Source of the DNA: Clitoria ternatea
Taxonomy: Eukaryota > Streptophyta > Magnoliopsida > Fabales > Fabaceae
Reading direction: 5' to 3'
NCBI GenBank assembly: GCA_037962975.1
Contig: CM075673.1
Location: 120,547,001-120,611,000 of the forward strand
Length of the DNA: 64,000 nucleotides
Of this stretch, positions 10,779 through 22,068 are shown piece by piece. A program made the translations under genes and the position numbers. The notes beneath the pieces were generated by a model that ran no database searches, had not been told where the DNA came from, and saw only the letters and a program-made list of their open reading frames with translations. Positions within the stretch are counted from its first letter, which is position 1, and each line of letters begins with the position of its first letter.

Positions 10779-11311
10779 ATGGGTTGTAGGGCTGGTCCTT
10801 TTTCAAGGCCACAAACCGAACCCCATTTGAAGACAACATGGGTTGTAGGGCTAGTCCTTTTTCAAGGCCACAAATCGAACCCCATTCGAAGACAACATGG
10901 GTTGTAGGGCTGGTCCTTTTTCAAGGCCACAAACCGAACCCCATTCGAAGACAACATGGGTTGTAGGGCTGGTCCTTTTTCAAGGCCACAAACCGAACCC
11001 CATTCGAAGACAACATGGGTTGTAGGGTTGGTCCTTTTTCAAGGCCACAAACCGAACCCCATTCGAAGACAACATGGGGTGTAGGGCTGGTCCTTTTTCA
11101 AGGCCACAAACCGAACCCCATTCGAAGACAACATGGGTTGTAGGGCTGGTCCTTTTTCAAGGCCACAAACCGAACCCCATTCGAAGACAACATGGGTTGT
11201 AGGGCTGGTCCTTTTTCAAGGCCACAAACCGAACCCCATTCGAAGACTACATGGGTTGTAGGGCTGGTCCTTCCTCAAGGCCACAAACCAAACCCCATGC
11301 GAAGGCTTGGG
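10779..11311 (+). repeat. 59 bp tandem array, about nine copies
   Basis: The unit begins GGGTTGTAGGGCTGGTCCTT and ends with GAACCCCATTCGAAGACAAC. Copies start at 10781, 10840, 10899, 10958, 11017, 11076, 11135, 11194 and 11253. The central copies differ by only zero to two bases; the first and last are more diverged, as expected for an array homogenised from the middle. The array lies between the stem-loops and the opposite-strand gene. Tat-2 has only about two diverged units at the same place (46018-46110). Short reading frames across it are by-products. Confidence 0.92.
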
Positions 11312-11877
11312 CGCAGTAGGCCGGTTCACACAGAAAACCGCTCTGAACCCCTAGTAACGAGCGTAGTAGGTTCAGGATTAGCCCTGATCCGAACCCCGTG
11401 TTGAAGGCTTGGATTGTAGGATTGCACCGAACTCCAAGTACGGTTAGTAGGATCGAACCGAACACCGTGTGAAGACTTGAGATGTAGGACCAAACCGAAC
11501 CTCAAAAGAAAGGCGTAAAAGCTTACCCTTGTCAAAGCTATACTAAAGTTCAAAGGCAACGTCCGTCCTCAATTGTGGAATATCCACCCCGGAGCGGTTG
11601 AACGCTAACGTACCCGCTCTACATCTTCGAGGACAGATAAGCATTTCTATCTTTTTAAGAAGTTAAAAGGTAATCCTTGAGATAAACTTTCCCTTCCCAA
11701 TGTACTTACACTTGGGGACAGGGCATGCTTTAACTTAATTGTCACTTATTCGTTACAATTTGTTATCTTAATCCGGTGTGATAAGTACGCTTTAACGCTT
11801 TAAGTGTTTGGTATAGCACTAAGTTATTCAGCAATCATACATTCGACGCAAGCAGTTGAAGAAAAGCAACAGTGAAT
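11312..11877. other. Tat-1 3' non-coding region between array and opposite-strand gene
   Basis: Diverged GAACCCC-, AGGCTTGG- and TAGGATTG-containing fragments of the array unit continue to about 11520. They are followed by unique sequence with CTTTAACGCTTTAAGTG and similar short repeats. I see no coding frame on either strand. This would be 3' flank for both the sense pol transcript and the convergent opposite-strand transcript. Confidence 0.6.
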
Positions 11878-11883
11878 TTTATT
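11878..11883 (-). terminator. Probable poly(A) signal of the opposite-strand gene
   Basis: AATAAA on the minus strand, about 165 bases past the stop codon of the opposite-strand gene (12047), in an A/T-rich stretch. The Tat-2 counterpart has AATAAA at a similar place (45630-45635), which supports use in both elements. Confidence 0.5.
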
Positions 11884-12046
11884 TCCAAAAAATAAAAATT
11901 GTTCAAGACACAAGGTAGTTAAAGCTGGAGCTGATCCCAGTACACAGCTATGAATAAAGCATAAATTAAGAGGCCGGTGCTTGATCCTCTGCAGTGGGCA
12001 CTCCTGCCTTCTCCGTTTTGTCCTCCACTCCAGTTTGGGCACCTTC

Positions 12047-14634
12047 TTATGCTTCAGCTCCAGAGGCAGCGGTGGACGTTATGGGCTCTATACTTTGACC
12101 TTCTGGGAGGGGAGGCAGTTCATAAAGTGATGCATGGGGTTCATGGTGCGAGCCGTCCTTGTGCACTTCGACAAGTTTTCCCCCATGGAATTCGAAGAAC
12201 GGATCTAATCCATACAAATTCAGCTTCACTCCAGGGTTACGATAGTAGACTTGACGAAGGGCCAGGCCGAAGGATTCATACGCCACATTTTTGCATATCT
12301 CCAAGGCTTTGGAAGCCTTGGCCTTCGTAACAGCTAGTTTTCTTTGAACCTTGGCAAAATCCTCTTCTGAAGGCCCAGCACTCGCACCACCCTTCTTGAG
12401 TTCATCAATTTGAGCTTGCATCTCCTTCCGAATGATCTCCCACTCCCCAAGGTCTTTGTTGCGACCGTCCTCCATAACTTTGAGATCGTCAGCAAGCTTA
12501 GCCGATCTCTTCTTCTCCAGTTGTAATTCTTCTTCAAGGAGGGGTATGGATTTATTCTTTTTCTGGAGGTCGGCAACTTCCCGCTCTAGGGCCTTGTTCA
12601 CAAAATGCACTTGGCTCGCCTCTTCAGTTTTCCTCTGGAGCGTTTCCTTAGTTTTCTTCAATTCTGACTCGACGCCCCTATGAACTTCAGCTTGCTTGGT
12701 CGCCCATTTCTCCTTCACCGCGAGTTCGGTCTCAAGTTTTTCAACTTGATCCATATAATCTGCCTTCTCGCTCAGGGAATCAAGCAGGCCGGACAATTCA
12801 TCAAGCTGCCAACGCCCGGCCTTACAAGCACCTCGAACCCCAGCAACGTCAAGGGAAGGGCGGAGGCAATACTGTGCCTTTGGGAGAGTGGGAGGCATGG
12901 ACCCTTGAAACCACAAGTAAGGGGAGAGGAAGGAGTCACGCGGAGGCTCAAACGCCGGAGGAGGACCATTCCCAGAGTCCGGCTCTGAAGCATTCTGTGA
13001 AGAAGGGGCGGAGGATTCAGGAACAGGTTTCTTTCCCTTGTCCTTCTTCGATTCAGTTTCTTCGGCCGTCCTCTGACGCTTCTTTACAGGATCCTCAGAG
13101 GAGGGCTTCTCTTGATCTGCCTTTTTCACAAGATGCCTCTTTTTCCTCCTCTTCTCTGGGACGACCTCCTCGTCGCCCGCTCCAGTGGCATCAGCTGGTT
13201 CTTCAGTTTCCTCCTCATCGAAGAGAGGAACCTCATCTCCTACCGTAGAGGTCAGAGGAATGAGGGGAGTTTTGGTGGCGTTCCTCTTCGCCTGGATCTC
13301 ATTTTCTTCTGAGGAGGAGTCATCGTCAGCCATCATGGTCCTTAACGACAATATCTCTGGGCAGGCTTTTTCGATTTGTTCTGCAAAACAAGAAAGGTTG
13401 AATAAGCATACAAGAAGAAAATATAATCAGAGCGGAATAACTATACAACACAAAGAGATTAAGAGCGGATATTGCGGAGGTAGGTGTTTCTGATGTCATC
13501 CTCGGCCAAGAGGAGCCGGCTGGAAAACCCTTTGAGGGTCTTTGAGGCCGTCTGCATGGCGCTCAAGACCTCAACAAAGTGAGGGGAAAGTTTGCTCTCG
13601 TTTGTATAATAAGCACGGCTCATAAGGAGAAAATGCTCGTGCGTCCAGCTAAGGGGAAACTTGGTAAACCCCTCCTTGTTCCGCCAGAAGACTGGCTTAT
13701 TTGGTTGAATCCGGACCCGTGTATAGTAGTGTTTGAAGGAGCGTCCATCCACCTTCGCGGATTCCGTATAAGACTTGAAATTTACAACCCTTGAGTCACT
13801 ACGGAGAGTAATGAACCCAAGGACGCCCTTCTTATTAGCACGGCGGACCACTTGGCAATAGTAAAATAGCTTGGCCACAGTGGCGGAGAAGTTGAAATGC
13901 TCCCCCAGAACCTCCAGAGCCCGGACAAGACCCCAACCGTTGGGATGCAGTTGTGTGGGGGCGCAGTCTAGGAAACATAGGACGGCCATCTGGAACTCTG
14001 TCATGGGGAAGCGTACTCCCAATTTCAAGAAGACGAAGTCGTACATGTAGACCGACCTCACATCAGGGACGCTGTGGCATATTCTTTTAGAGGGATGTGG
14101 TGCCATCACAGCGTATCGTGCCTTGTACTTTTTATCTGAATATATTTTGCAGCGGAAAGAGACCGTGCATTCCTCCTCACTTGCATGGTGCGAAAGGATC
14201 TCTAGGAATTCCTCCTCCACCCAGCAGTAGGGTTTCTCCCTGTTGAGTTTCTCCCAGTCAAGCCGGTGTGCAACAACGTTGACACACCCTTCAGCAGAGC
14301 GGAGAACCGGTGTTTTTCCTCGTCCTGGAAGGTCCATGGTTGTGCAGGCACGGTGGAACGCGTATGTACTGTGGTAAAAAGCAACATCGTCAGAGAGGTA
14401 ACCTTCAGCACTTGACCCCCCGTCAGAGCGGCTGGTAGCCCTCGAGTCAAGGGGAGCCTCAGAGCGACGTTGGGAAGAAGACGCTCGTGAGGAAGAGGCT
14501 TCGGCTCTCTCTGAGCGACGGGGCCCAGCCACAGGAGGATTCGCTGGAATCCTCCCACCACGGTGGCTAAGGGGGGCACGAGAGCCAAAACTCCCCCTGT
14601 TTGAAGGACCAGCGTGGCCTGCTCTAGGGCGCAT
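12047..14634 (-). CDS. Opposite-strand gene in Tat-1: transposase_28-like/coiled-coil protein, two exons
   Basis: Exon 1 runs 14634 down to 13476 and exon 2 runs 13380 to 12047, giving 830 residues. I chose the ATG at 14634 because the Tat-2 copy starts at the same motif (MRPRAGHAGPSN against MRSRHSRTGPS). Exon 1 is low-complexity S/R-rich for about 110 residues. A globular half follows (GYLSDDVAFYHSTYAFH, EGCVNVVAHRLDWEKLN, VYMYDFVFLKLGVRFPM, LHPNGWGLVRALEVLG, YYCQVVRRANKKGVLGF), which I recognise as the putative gypsy-type transposon domain (transposase_28 type). Exon 2 begins acidic, has clustered basic runs suggesting nuclear import (EKRRKKRHLVKK, VKKRQR), then about 150 residues of coiled coil. 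It closes with a strongly conserved C-terminal block (KLNLYGLDPFFEFHGGKLVE). Both exons are open throughout. Function is unknown; extra opposite-strand frames are known in Tat elements. It has no visible catalytic motif. Confidence 0.82.
13381..13475 (-). other. Intron of the Tat-1 opposite-strand gene (GC-AG)
   Basis: 95 bp. On the minus strand exon 1 ends CACCTACCTCC, the intron starts GCAATATCCGCTC, and it ends TTCTTGTTTTGCAG before AACAAATCG. Splicing is phase 1 and joins the two long open frames without a stop. In Tat-2 the aligned intron (44010-44100) begins GTAATAATCCGCTC and ends TTTATGCAG in the same phase, and the residues across the junction match (YL-x-x-IE-x-x-C). The donor here is GC instead of GT, and its exon side (CTCC) is a poor donor match, so splicing may be weak. 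Confidence 0.75.
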
Positions 14635-14802
14635 GGTGGAATTAGAATGAACAAAAATTGCAAGGAGTTGAAGGAAAGGGAGGTTACCTAAAGGAAGAAG
14701 ATCTTTGAGAAGTTTGAAGACGACAGAGAAATTCCAAAGAAATTTGAGCAGAGGTTCACTAAGCTTGCAAACAAGAGTGGATTCCAAAATCTGCTAAGAG
14801 TT

Positions 14803-14811
14803 CCTTTTATA
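14803..14811 (-). promoter_or_regulatory. TATA box of the opposite-strand gene
   Basis: TATAAAAGG on the minus strand, about 170 bases before the start codon. The flanking sequence (CTTCTTCGTTAC before, AACTCTTAGCA after) is conserved in Tat-2 around its TATAAATA at 42673-42680, so the promoter is shared by descent and appears maintained. Confidence 0.7.
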
Positions 14812-15309
14812 GGTAACGAAGAAGCACAGTGTTTCATCGAAGGTCACAAGGCTTGCATCAAAATGCAACCTCTTCAAATTGAAACGACTCCGTCGTTTCG
14901 TCACGTACGGGGGTGAAAATGGTAACGTTTCAGTAAACATTTTGGTAAAATGGGCCCCCCATTCAGTTTGAATCCAGGCCCAATAAGCCCAATTGACGGT
15001 TACACTCGTGGGTAATGATGGCTCGTGCGTAAAAAACGCATTTACTGTCCAATCATGCCATGCGCATTTAATGCCTCCCAACCACTTTTCGAATACCAAG
15101 GGTTTCGATTCTCAAAGACTCTTGGGATTTCCATTACTTATTTACGCTGTCTGAATCCGTTGTACACAACGCGAGAAGAGCGGTCACCCGTCTATTAGAG
15201 CGGATGCCACAGAGCTCCCAGAGACTTTCCAGAATGTACTACCGGCATCCAGATTTCTCTAAGAGTTGTGTAGCTCATATGAGCAACTTAACAGTCCCTC
15301 ATACAAGCT
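14812..15309. other. Tat-1 region between opposite-strand promoter and 3' LTR
   Basis: About 500 bp without a coding frame. On the minus strand it is the upstream region of the opposite-strand promoter, so any of its regulatory sites should be here. On the plus strand it is the end of the element's own transcript. Confidence 0.6.
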
Positions 15310-15319
15310 AGGGGACAGA
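15310..15319 (+). other. Tat-1 polypurine tract
   Basis: AGGGGACAGA directly before the 3' LTR start (TG at 15320). Such a purine run primes plus-strand DNA synthesis. Tat-2 has the matching GCTAGGGGACAAA next to its 3' LTR on the minus strand. Confidence 0.85.
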
Positions 15320-16122
15320 TGATCCGGTCTGGATACCGGCCCCCATTCTTATGACGTCAGACTGACCTCATATAAGGAAAACCGGTGTCCTGGTTCAACT
15401 TTACCACACCGGATATCCGATGTCTGGCCGTCCGTCCTCATCTCATGACTGCACCACTTATTTTCTCTATAACGGTTCTTTGTTCGTTTTCACAGGACAT
15501 TTATATAACTGTTGGCTTTTCAGTCACAACAAGATAAGAGCCCCTAATAACTTATCAGCGAAGACACTGTATGTAGCAAAATATGTCACGTCAATGGCCT
15601 CAGAAAGCAAGTGGATGTGTCAGCAGATTATGCAAAAAAGGTGATTATCCTCCCCTCTTCCTAGAGGATCGTACTTTGATAATTGACCTACCCTTCTGAC
15701 ACATTCTGAAAGTTGAGCCACCCTGATTGACATAATGTACACGCTATCAGAGCTAAGGGACCCACCTGTACCCAACGACTCATTTTCTCACGTACAACTA
15801 TAAATAGCTCGTTTCAATACACATGCATGGTATCGTTGTTCTATCTCACACTTTACTATTACTTCGCTTAAGCATTCACTGAGTTCTTACACTCCACTAA
15901 CTTGAGCGTCGGAGAATCTTCGCAGGTGGCACCACCTTTCGCCCCCCTACAACGCGAAACGCTGGTGTGAAGGATCTCCAGGACAACAAGACCGGCCTCT
16001 CCCACTGAGAGACCGGATTGATACATCGGATACACACTGTTCCGGTGTGCAAACCCTAAAAACACCTATACACTTGTGGCTGGTCCCACACCGGATCCTA
16101 GACCCCGGTCCAGACCAGTTCA
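15320..16122 (+). repeat. Tat-1 3' LTR
   Basis: 803 bp copy of 4114-4916, with about eight visible differences, for example GCGGAAAAGG/GCAAAAAAGG, GTTCTGGTG/GTTCCGGTG and GCGTCAGAG/GCGTCGGAG. TATAAATA at 15799-15806. It is followed by the target duplication AAAGG. Confidence 0.93.
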
Positions 16123-16127
16123 AAAGG

Positions 16128-17538
16128 GTTTCAGATTCAATGAATTTTAGTTATGCAAGTCAAAACTTTCTATTGGAATTTCCAAAAAGCTTTTCACTTA
16201 CACACACATCATCATTATGAGAAGATGCACTAATGCATATATCAACCTATCATTTAAAAAGATTTCATTTGATGGCTACATTTAACGTTAACATCATTTT
16301 GGCTAAATTTATAGTCTTCTATGTTTTTTAAAAAATTCAAATTAGTTGTTCTGTTAAACAAAAGTGAGCATTGTTAACTTATTGAGAAATATAAAAATTA
16401 AAATCCTATAATGCATAGGTCTCAAACCAATGACTTTATAAGCAAACAACATGCTCAACCACCAGGCCATGATGAAAAGATAATGCATATGCAACAATTT
16501 AGTATATAGAGTAACTTTTCACATTATTTTATCAATTTATACTACTTAACACATTACATTTTATACTATTGAGAACAAGACTGGTTGGAAAAAAAAGTTA
16601 ATAATATTACTGGACTATACCCCAGACTATATTATTATATTCAGACCCTAGGATTTGTTAATAACATACATCAAGACACTTAAACTAAATGAAGTCTACT
16701 TGTGTATGATCTAACCTATTTATTTAAGTGTTTCAGGAATTATATACTAAGTACACAAATTACAAGTGATAGAGGGAGTCCATAAAATCAAAAGTTTAAT
16801 CCTTCAAAAGTCAAAATTTAGACTTTAACCAAAAAGTTTGATTCAAGAATTTTCAATCATATGAATCAACTCAATCAGACCTTAGACTTTTGAGCATCCA
16901 GAATTCTCAATAAGAACGTTACTTCAAAGTACAAATCACAACGTTCTAAAAACTCTTTGATGGTGCATTGGAAGTTAAGCTCTTATCAAGAAGAATATGT
17001 TTATCATAAAAAAAAGATAAGAGGCAAATCAGCAGAGCAGTCAATACAGTTTTTTAAAGATCTCAACGTAACAACTCTGCGCATTTTAGAAAAGCTGAAC
17101 CAAATCAGTTTATATGTTAGAATCAATCAAAAGAATTACATCGTTGATCTCTGCGTGATTATTAGAAGAAATAAAGCCAACAATTAGCTTTATTCCCTGA
17201 AGATATCAAGGAACACCTTATTCATGCAAGTGTTGAAGTTCCTTGCTACCATACTTTTAGACATCTCTTCAGATCATCAAAAGTCTGGTACCTGCATTCA
17301 AAACAAACTCCTTCAAAGGATTTCCAATGTTTATATCTCCTTTCAAGACCAGTAACGGTCATTTCATGCCACCTATATATTCTTGGAGAAGTTCATTTTT
17401 CAAAACAGATATGGAAGAGAAGCCTATCAAGAATACTTAGTCTTTATGATCAAACTATCTTTAATCTCTCCTTAGTTCTTCAAAGACAAAGACCTTCTTT
17501 GTTGTTATGCTTTTAGCAGACCTTGGTCTTATGTCTTT
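16128..17538. other. Decayed non-coding sequence, possibly copia-type LTR relic (left part)
   Basis: The first 150 bp finish the interrupted tandem duplication. The rest is AT-rich with no domain. From about 16700 the texture (short CAA/CTTCAA runs, ACCTATATATTCTTGGAGAAG near 17370) resembles the 3' non-coding and LTR part of Sirevirus-like copia elements, and the stretch after the solo LTR (22069-22742) looks like its continuation. No termini are visible, so this stays tentative. A 76-residue frame at 16957-17187 has no recognisable feature. Confidence 0.3.
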
Positions 17539-20500
17539 TATAACATCCTAAATTTTAAGTAAAATTAAATAATTAGAGAGAATAAATAGAACAATTATAG
17601 GAAATAATTATTTGATGTCCTATACATGTAGAAAAAATTAATTATGGACCCCTTGAGTTGATACGACGAATACGACGATTTCTATCGTCGTTTAAGCGAC
17701 GGATGACGTACGAGTAGAATATAGAGACGGGCCCAACGGGCCGGGAAACATTAGATAAATATTGGGAATAAATATTTATGTCCCAAAGATGAGCTAAAAT
17801 TAATTTGAGCGTTCCTGGAATTTATTGTGAATTATTTGGGATTTATCGGTGTCGTTTAACGTTGGAAATGACCGATTTAGACAACAGGCCCCAATTGGGC
17901 CTCAAAAATTCACTAACCCAAAAATAATTATTGAGTATTAGAAAACACTCAAATAAATATTTTAAACCCATAAATAAACCTGGAAAAATTTAAAGATAAT
18001 TAATTAGACGTACGGGGGGCCCCGGATGGCCAAAACACTTCGTTTTTGAGCCAAAACACAACGAATTTTCCCCAACCAATTGGGCTGACCATGTACACTT
18101 TCAGGGGCTGTTCCCCATCAAAATTTGAAGCCCAACATATGAATTTGCCAAAAAATTTAGGCCTTGGATTTAAATGAAGGGTATTATTGTAATTTGGCAC
18201 ATAAGACAAATGAGTTTTCTTTTCTCTTCCCCTGCATTTCTCACACCAGCAGCTATTCTTCTTCTACTAGAAACCAAAAAACTCCACTTCCTCTTCTTCT
18301 CTCTTATGTGTTATGTGGGTGCCATCTTTCATGGAGTTTTTTTGAAATTTCTTGAAGAAGGGATTAAGGTAAGAGCCTAAAACCTCTAAGGCTTCATCTT
18401 CTCCACCTCCTCTTCTCTTTTTCCACTCAATTTTTCCCCTTTCTCTTCACCATGATCAAACTAAAAATTCCTCTTTGCACTCACCCAAGCTTGTGACGAA
18501 TTTTAGGATTTAAGGTGGGTTTTTCTACACTTTGGTGGAGCTTAGTGTGACACTTGGAGCTTAAACCCTTTTACCCCTCTTCCATTTTCTCTCTTGAACT
18601 AGGGATTTAGAATTCCATTGGGGAAAGTAGGGAACCTTCAATATACTTTAAATTAGTAGCATAATATGTCGTAAATTGTGAGATTACTGTTGAAAAAAAT
18701 TGATGTGTTGCATGTGGAACCTAAAACCTAGGTTAGGAGACCATTGGGAATTTTGTATATTGTTAGAAACATGATTAGACACTTGAATTAGAATATGATT
18801 GATTGTTGGAATTGAGTTTAATGTATGGATTATGCTTAATGGATGCTTTCAGTAGGTTATATGCAAGATTAAAAATTTGATACTTACGTTAATTGTGGAT
18901 AATTTTGCAATTAGGAGACCTAAATTATTTTGGATGGTTTCATGATGATTATGAGGCCTAAATTAATATATTGAAATGAAATAGTGAGGTAGGAATGGAT
19001 GAATTTGATCTTGGGTGATGTTAGGTGCAAAATCCTAAAATTAATGGCTTACTTTAATTTAGAGGGAAAATGGTGCTTTGGACTTGAAATGGCCTATGGA
19101 TGGTTTTAAGGTAGTTATGAGACTTTAGGTAATGATCTAAAATGTATTTAGTATTGGTAGAAAGTATAAGATTGGTTATAAGTTTTAAAATTCTCTTGAA
19201 ATTGGAAAAGTGACAAGAATAAGTCCATAAATATGCTGGCCTTGTTAATGGGCATGAAAACTCTTATTAGGTGTAGGTTATTAATTAGAATTAGTGTTGG
19301 ATAATTGTTTGGTTGACAAAGAGTAGAATGTGAGATGACTTAGGTGAAGGGCATAAAGGATTGATGAGAATTAGGCATGTTATTGGATTAGAGAATCTTG
19401 TTGGAGCATATTAGAACTTAAGAGAATAATTATAGAGTTGAGAAAATGTTGGTAAGAGTGACTTAAGAATTATATTGGTCAATGAGTAAAAGAGGTAGGA
19501 AAAAGTATAATGTTGGTAAAGAATTGGATGAAGAACATGAACCATTAAATTTGAAAGAAAATATGGTTGGTCTAGAAAATATCATTGGATTATATTAGGC
19601 ATAAAAAGGCTACTAGTTGAACTTAGAGCATGTTGTTGTAGGGATAAGTGACTTGGTCATGTAAGTAGAGTAGAGAATTTAAGTCATGATATAAAATTAG
19701 AAATGACCATGGTTGTGGAGTGTTACTTGTGATTGGTAATAATAGAAAATCGTTATGAATAATGGGAGATTCCAAAGGCTTATAATAGGACACTTAAATA
19801 TTTAAAGACTAATAATGACAATTGGTTGTCTTAAGGGGATAAAGAATAAAATTTTCTTGAATTACTTAGCGATGAAGGACTTGTGTCTTCTAAAGAGAAA
19901 CTATTAAAAATGAAACATAATGAAGTGAACAAATTGCTTAAGGCTTTAGAGAGCCTAATGGATAATACTTTGAATTTTAATTAATTACTAATGGTGAATT
20001 TAAATCCTTAAGGCATTGGAAAAATGTGATAAGGATAACTTAAATTCCAAACCTCCAAAATGGAGAAGGCATAAAACATGACAAGTTTCACATACTTGAA
20101 TATATTTATGTACCACTAAAATGAGACTTAGTTGTTAACATTTATTTAGTGATAGAATAATGTTTGATATGGCCTTATACTTATCAAAATGTAGGCTTTG
20201 ACCATTTCAGTGAAGTGGGACCATCCAACTCTTCCAACCCCACAGAATACTTCTCTTGAGGTAGGAGAGGAGTTTATTTTCTAAATGCATGACCTTGATA
20301 TTGATGGTAAATGTATGTGTGATGTATATTGGCATATCGGTCTTGGTTGCTTCTAGTATGGCTATGTGTGATGAATATGTAAAGTAGAACTCTTGAAGGA
20401 CATTGGTGGTAAATTGATACTTGTGATGGTGATATACCTTGATGTGTCTTTTTGGCCTATGCATGATAATGAATTGGATTATGTGAGAAGTTGAGACCAT

Positions 20501-22063
20501 TGAGTACACTTTTGCATCTTATGACATGCATAACGTACATCATGTGTGGTAAATAATGATCTTGCATTGATCTTGAGAATAACAACCTCGCATTGGTTGA
20601 TTTTGTAAATGACTATGCGTGGTCGAAGTGGATACCATGTGACATATTATTGATCTTACGTTGATCTTGAGAAAGAAATCTTGCGTTGGTTCTATATACT
20701 AAATAACTATGTGTGGTTGTAAGTCACATGGGTGAAAAATTCACATGAAGAGAAAATGAAAATTTTACAAGTTGGTCTCATTGCATATGCATAAATTTGG
20801 GAATAACATATGCATTATTTGTGAATTTATGATGCTTGAAGTTGAGTACCCAAATTGACTATGTCTCATGAGTATCTTGAATTGAGCAATATTGTTGATG
20901 TTGTTGGCTATTGTACAAATGTAGTGTTGTCCATTGTTGGTGACATGAGAATGATACTTAAAGCTTTTAGCATGAGTTGACATTTATGGTATATGATGTA
21001 TGTACTTGATTGTTAAAATTATGGTCTATTTGTTATATTAATGGGATTCAATATGTTGAAGGAAAATGTGTATGATTGCTTCACTTCACTTGACTTATCA
21101 ATATAATTACTCATCATTGAGAAAATATACTTACTCTCCATGTTGTCTACTTTTAGCCTTGTGATGTAGATTGGAATGGTGGAGTGATACACTTTTTATG
21201 GAGGCGGCACAGTGTGAAAAGGGTATTTCATTGCCTTCGCCGGCATTCTTTTGAAATTGATGATTTAAATTCTTGGTAGAATTTAATGTGTATAGGCATT
21301 ATTTTTGTATAGCTTGACTATTGATGTAAATGCATAGGTTTTTGAAATTTTGAATGGGTTTGTTAGATTATTTATTGATATATTTGGATATGGAGGTTGA
21401 GTTACGATTTTGTTAGTGTGTTAGAGGTTGGTAAATATGAACCTTTATAAATAGGGCTATTATGCATGAAAGTTGAGATTGTGTCATGATATTGTGTATG
21501 TTGCATTGATGTAGTTATGGAATGGATTTATGAGGCTTTGATTATGTGAGTACAATGCTGAATTTTTATTATACGATTGGTATATGGTGTGTAGAATGAG
21601 ATAATGTGATGATTATTTCCTAGTTAAGAGTATATAAAGAGGCCTAGTTGATAAGAAGCAAAGATTGATGATTTATTAGTATGTATGGATGGTACTATCA
21701 CCTAATTAGGTCCTTGGAAAACTTTTGATGTGGATGTTTATGATATGGAACATTAGACATGAATGTGTAGGGTTATGGATATGTACCTTGAATGTGAATT
21801 ATCAATGTTCAATATGAGAATGGAGGTCTTGTGCATGACAATTTTATATATTGATGAAGTTGATTAGGTACTTGGTTAACTTTCATCTTCCCATATCTTC
21901 ACATATGGGTTGGTTTCCAAATAGATCTAAGGTAGTTATTATAAGTCTTGAATTATGGTGCGCCTTAATTAAGTGAAGTTGAATAAACGTGAAAAATTTC
22001 CCCTACTTTTATTAATTAGAAGTAGATAACTATAATATCAAATAACAGAATTAGGGCGCCACA
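17539..22063 (+). mobile_element. Long solo LTR, Tekay/Del-like, 4.5 kb
   Basis: Begins TATAACATCCTAAATTTTA and ends GGGCGCCACA, decayed forms of the TGTAACATCC...GGTGTTACA ends used by the other family members here. It is flanked by the perfect duplication TCTTT (17534-17538, 22064-22068). No internal LTR end, primer site or coding domain is present, so it is best read as a solo LTR left by recombination. It has the CT-rich leader of this group (about 18200-18440, TTCTCTTCCCCTGC, CTCCACTTCCTCTTCTTCTC). The last 80 bp (CGTGAAAAATTTCCCCTACTTTTATTAATTA, in two overlapping parts) match the ends of the LTRs at 36387 and 60212. Around 20540-20730 a block of about 95 bp with TGATCTTGAGAA is tandemly duplicated. 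Confidence 0.75.
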
Positions 22064-22068
22064 TCTTT

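Larger units (their letters stand above)
4114..16122 (+). mobile_element. Tat-1: complete Tat-lineage Ty3/gypsy LTR retrotransposon with an opposite-strand gene
   Basis: Two 803 bp direct repeats beginning TGATCCGG and ending AGTTCA bound 12,009 bp and are flanked by a perfect 5 bp target duplication AAAGG (4109-4113, 16123-16127). The inside holds gag, protease, reverse transcriptase, RNase H, a second archaeal-like RNase H, and integrase. After that come 4.9 kb with stem-loop repeats, a 59 bp tandem array and an opposite-strand gene. Dual RNase H and extra opposite-strand frames between integrase and 3' LTR are known for the plant Tat lineage. I count about eight LTR differences by eye, nearly all transitions, so about 99% identity and a fairly recent insertion. 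Pol carries three premature stops, so this copy is probably not autonomous now. Confidence 0.95.

Noticed and set aside
11192..11465. Short frames over the 59 bp array on both strands
   Set aside because: They are translations of the tandem repeat and change with its copy number; no start context or domain.
16957..17187. 76-residue plus-strand frame
   Set aside because: Lysine/asparagine-rich composition as expected by chance in AT-rich DNA, no motif, inside what looks like decayed repeat sequence.
17539..22063. Possible complete non-autonomous element instead of a solo LTR
   Set aside because: I found no internal TGTAACATCC/TGTTACA pair and no TGGTATCAGAGC primer site inside, which a two-LTR element should have.
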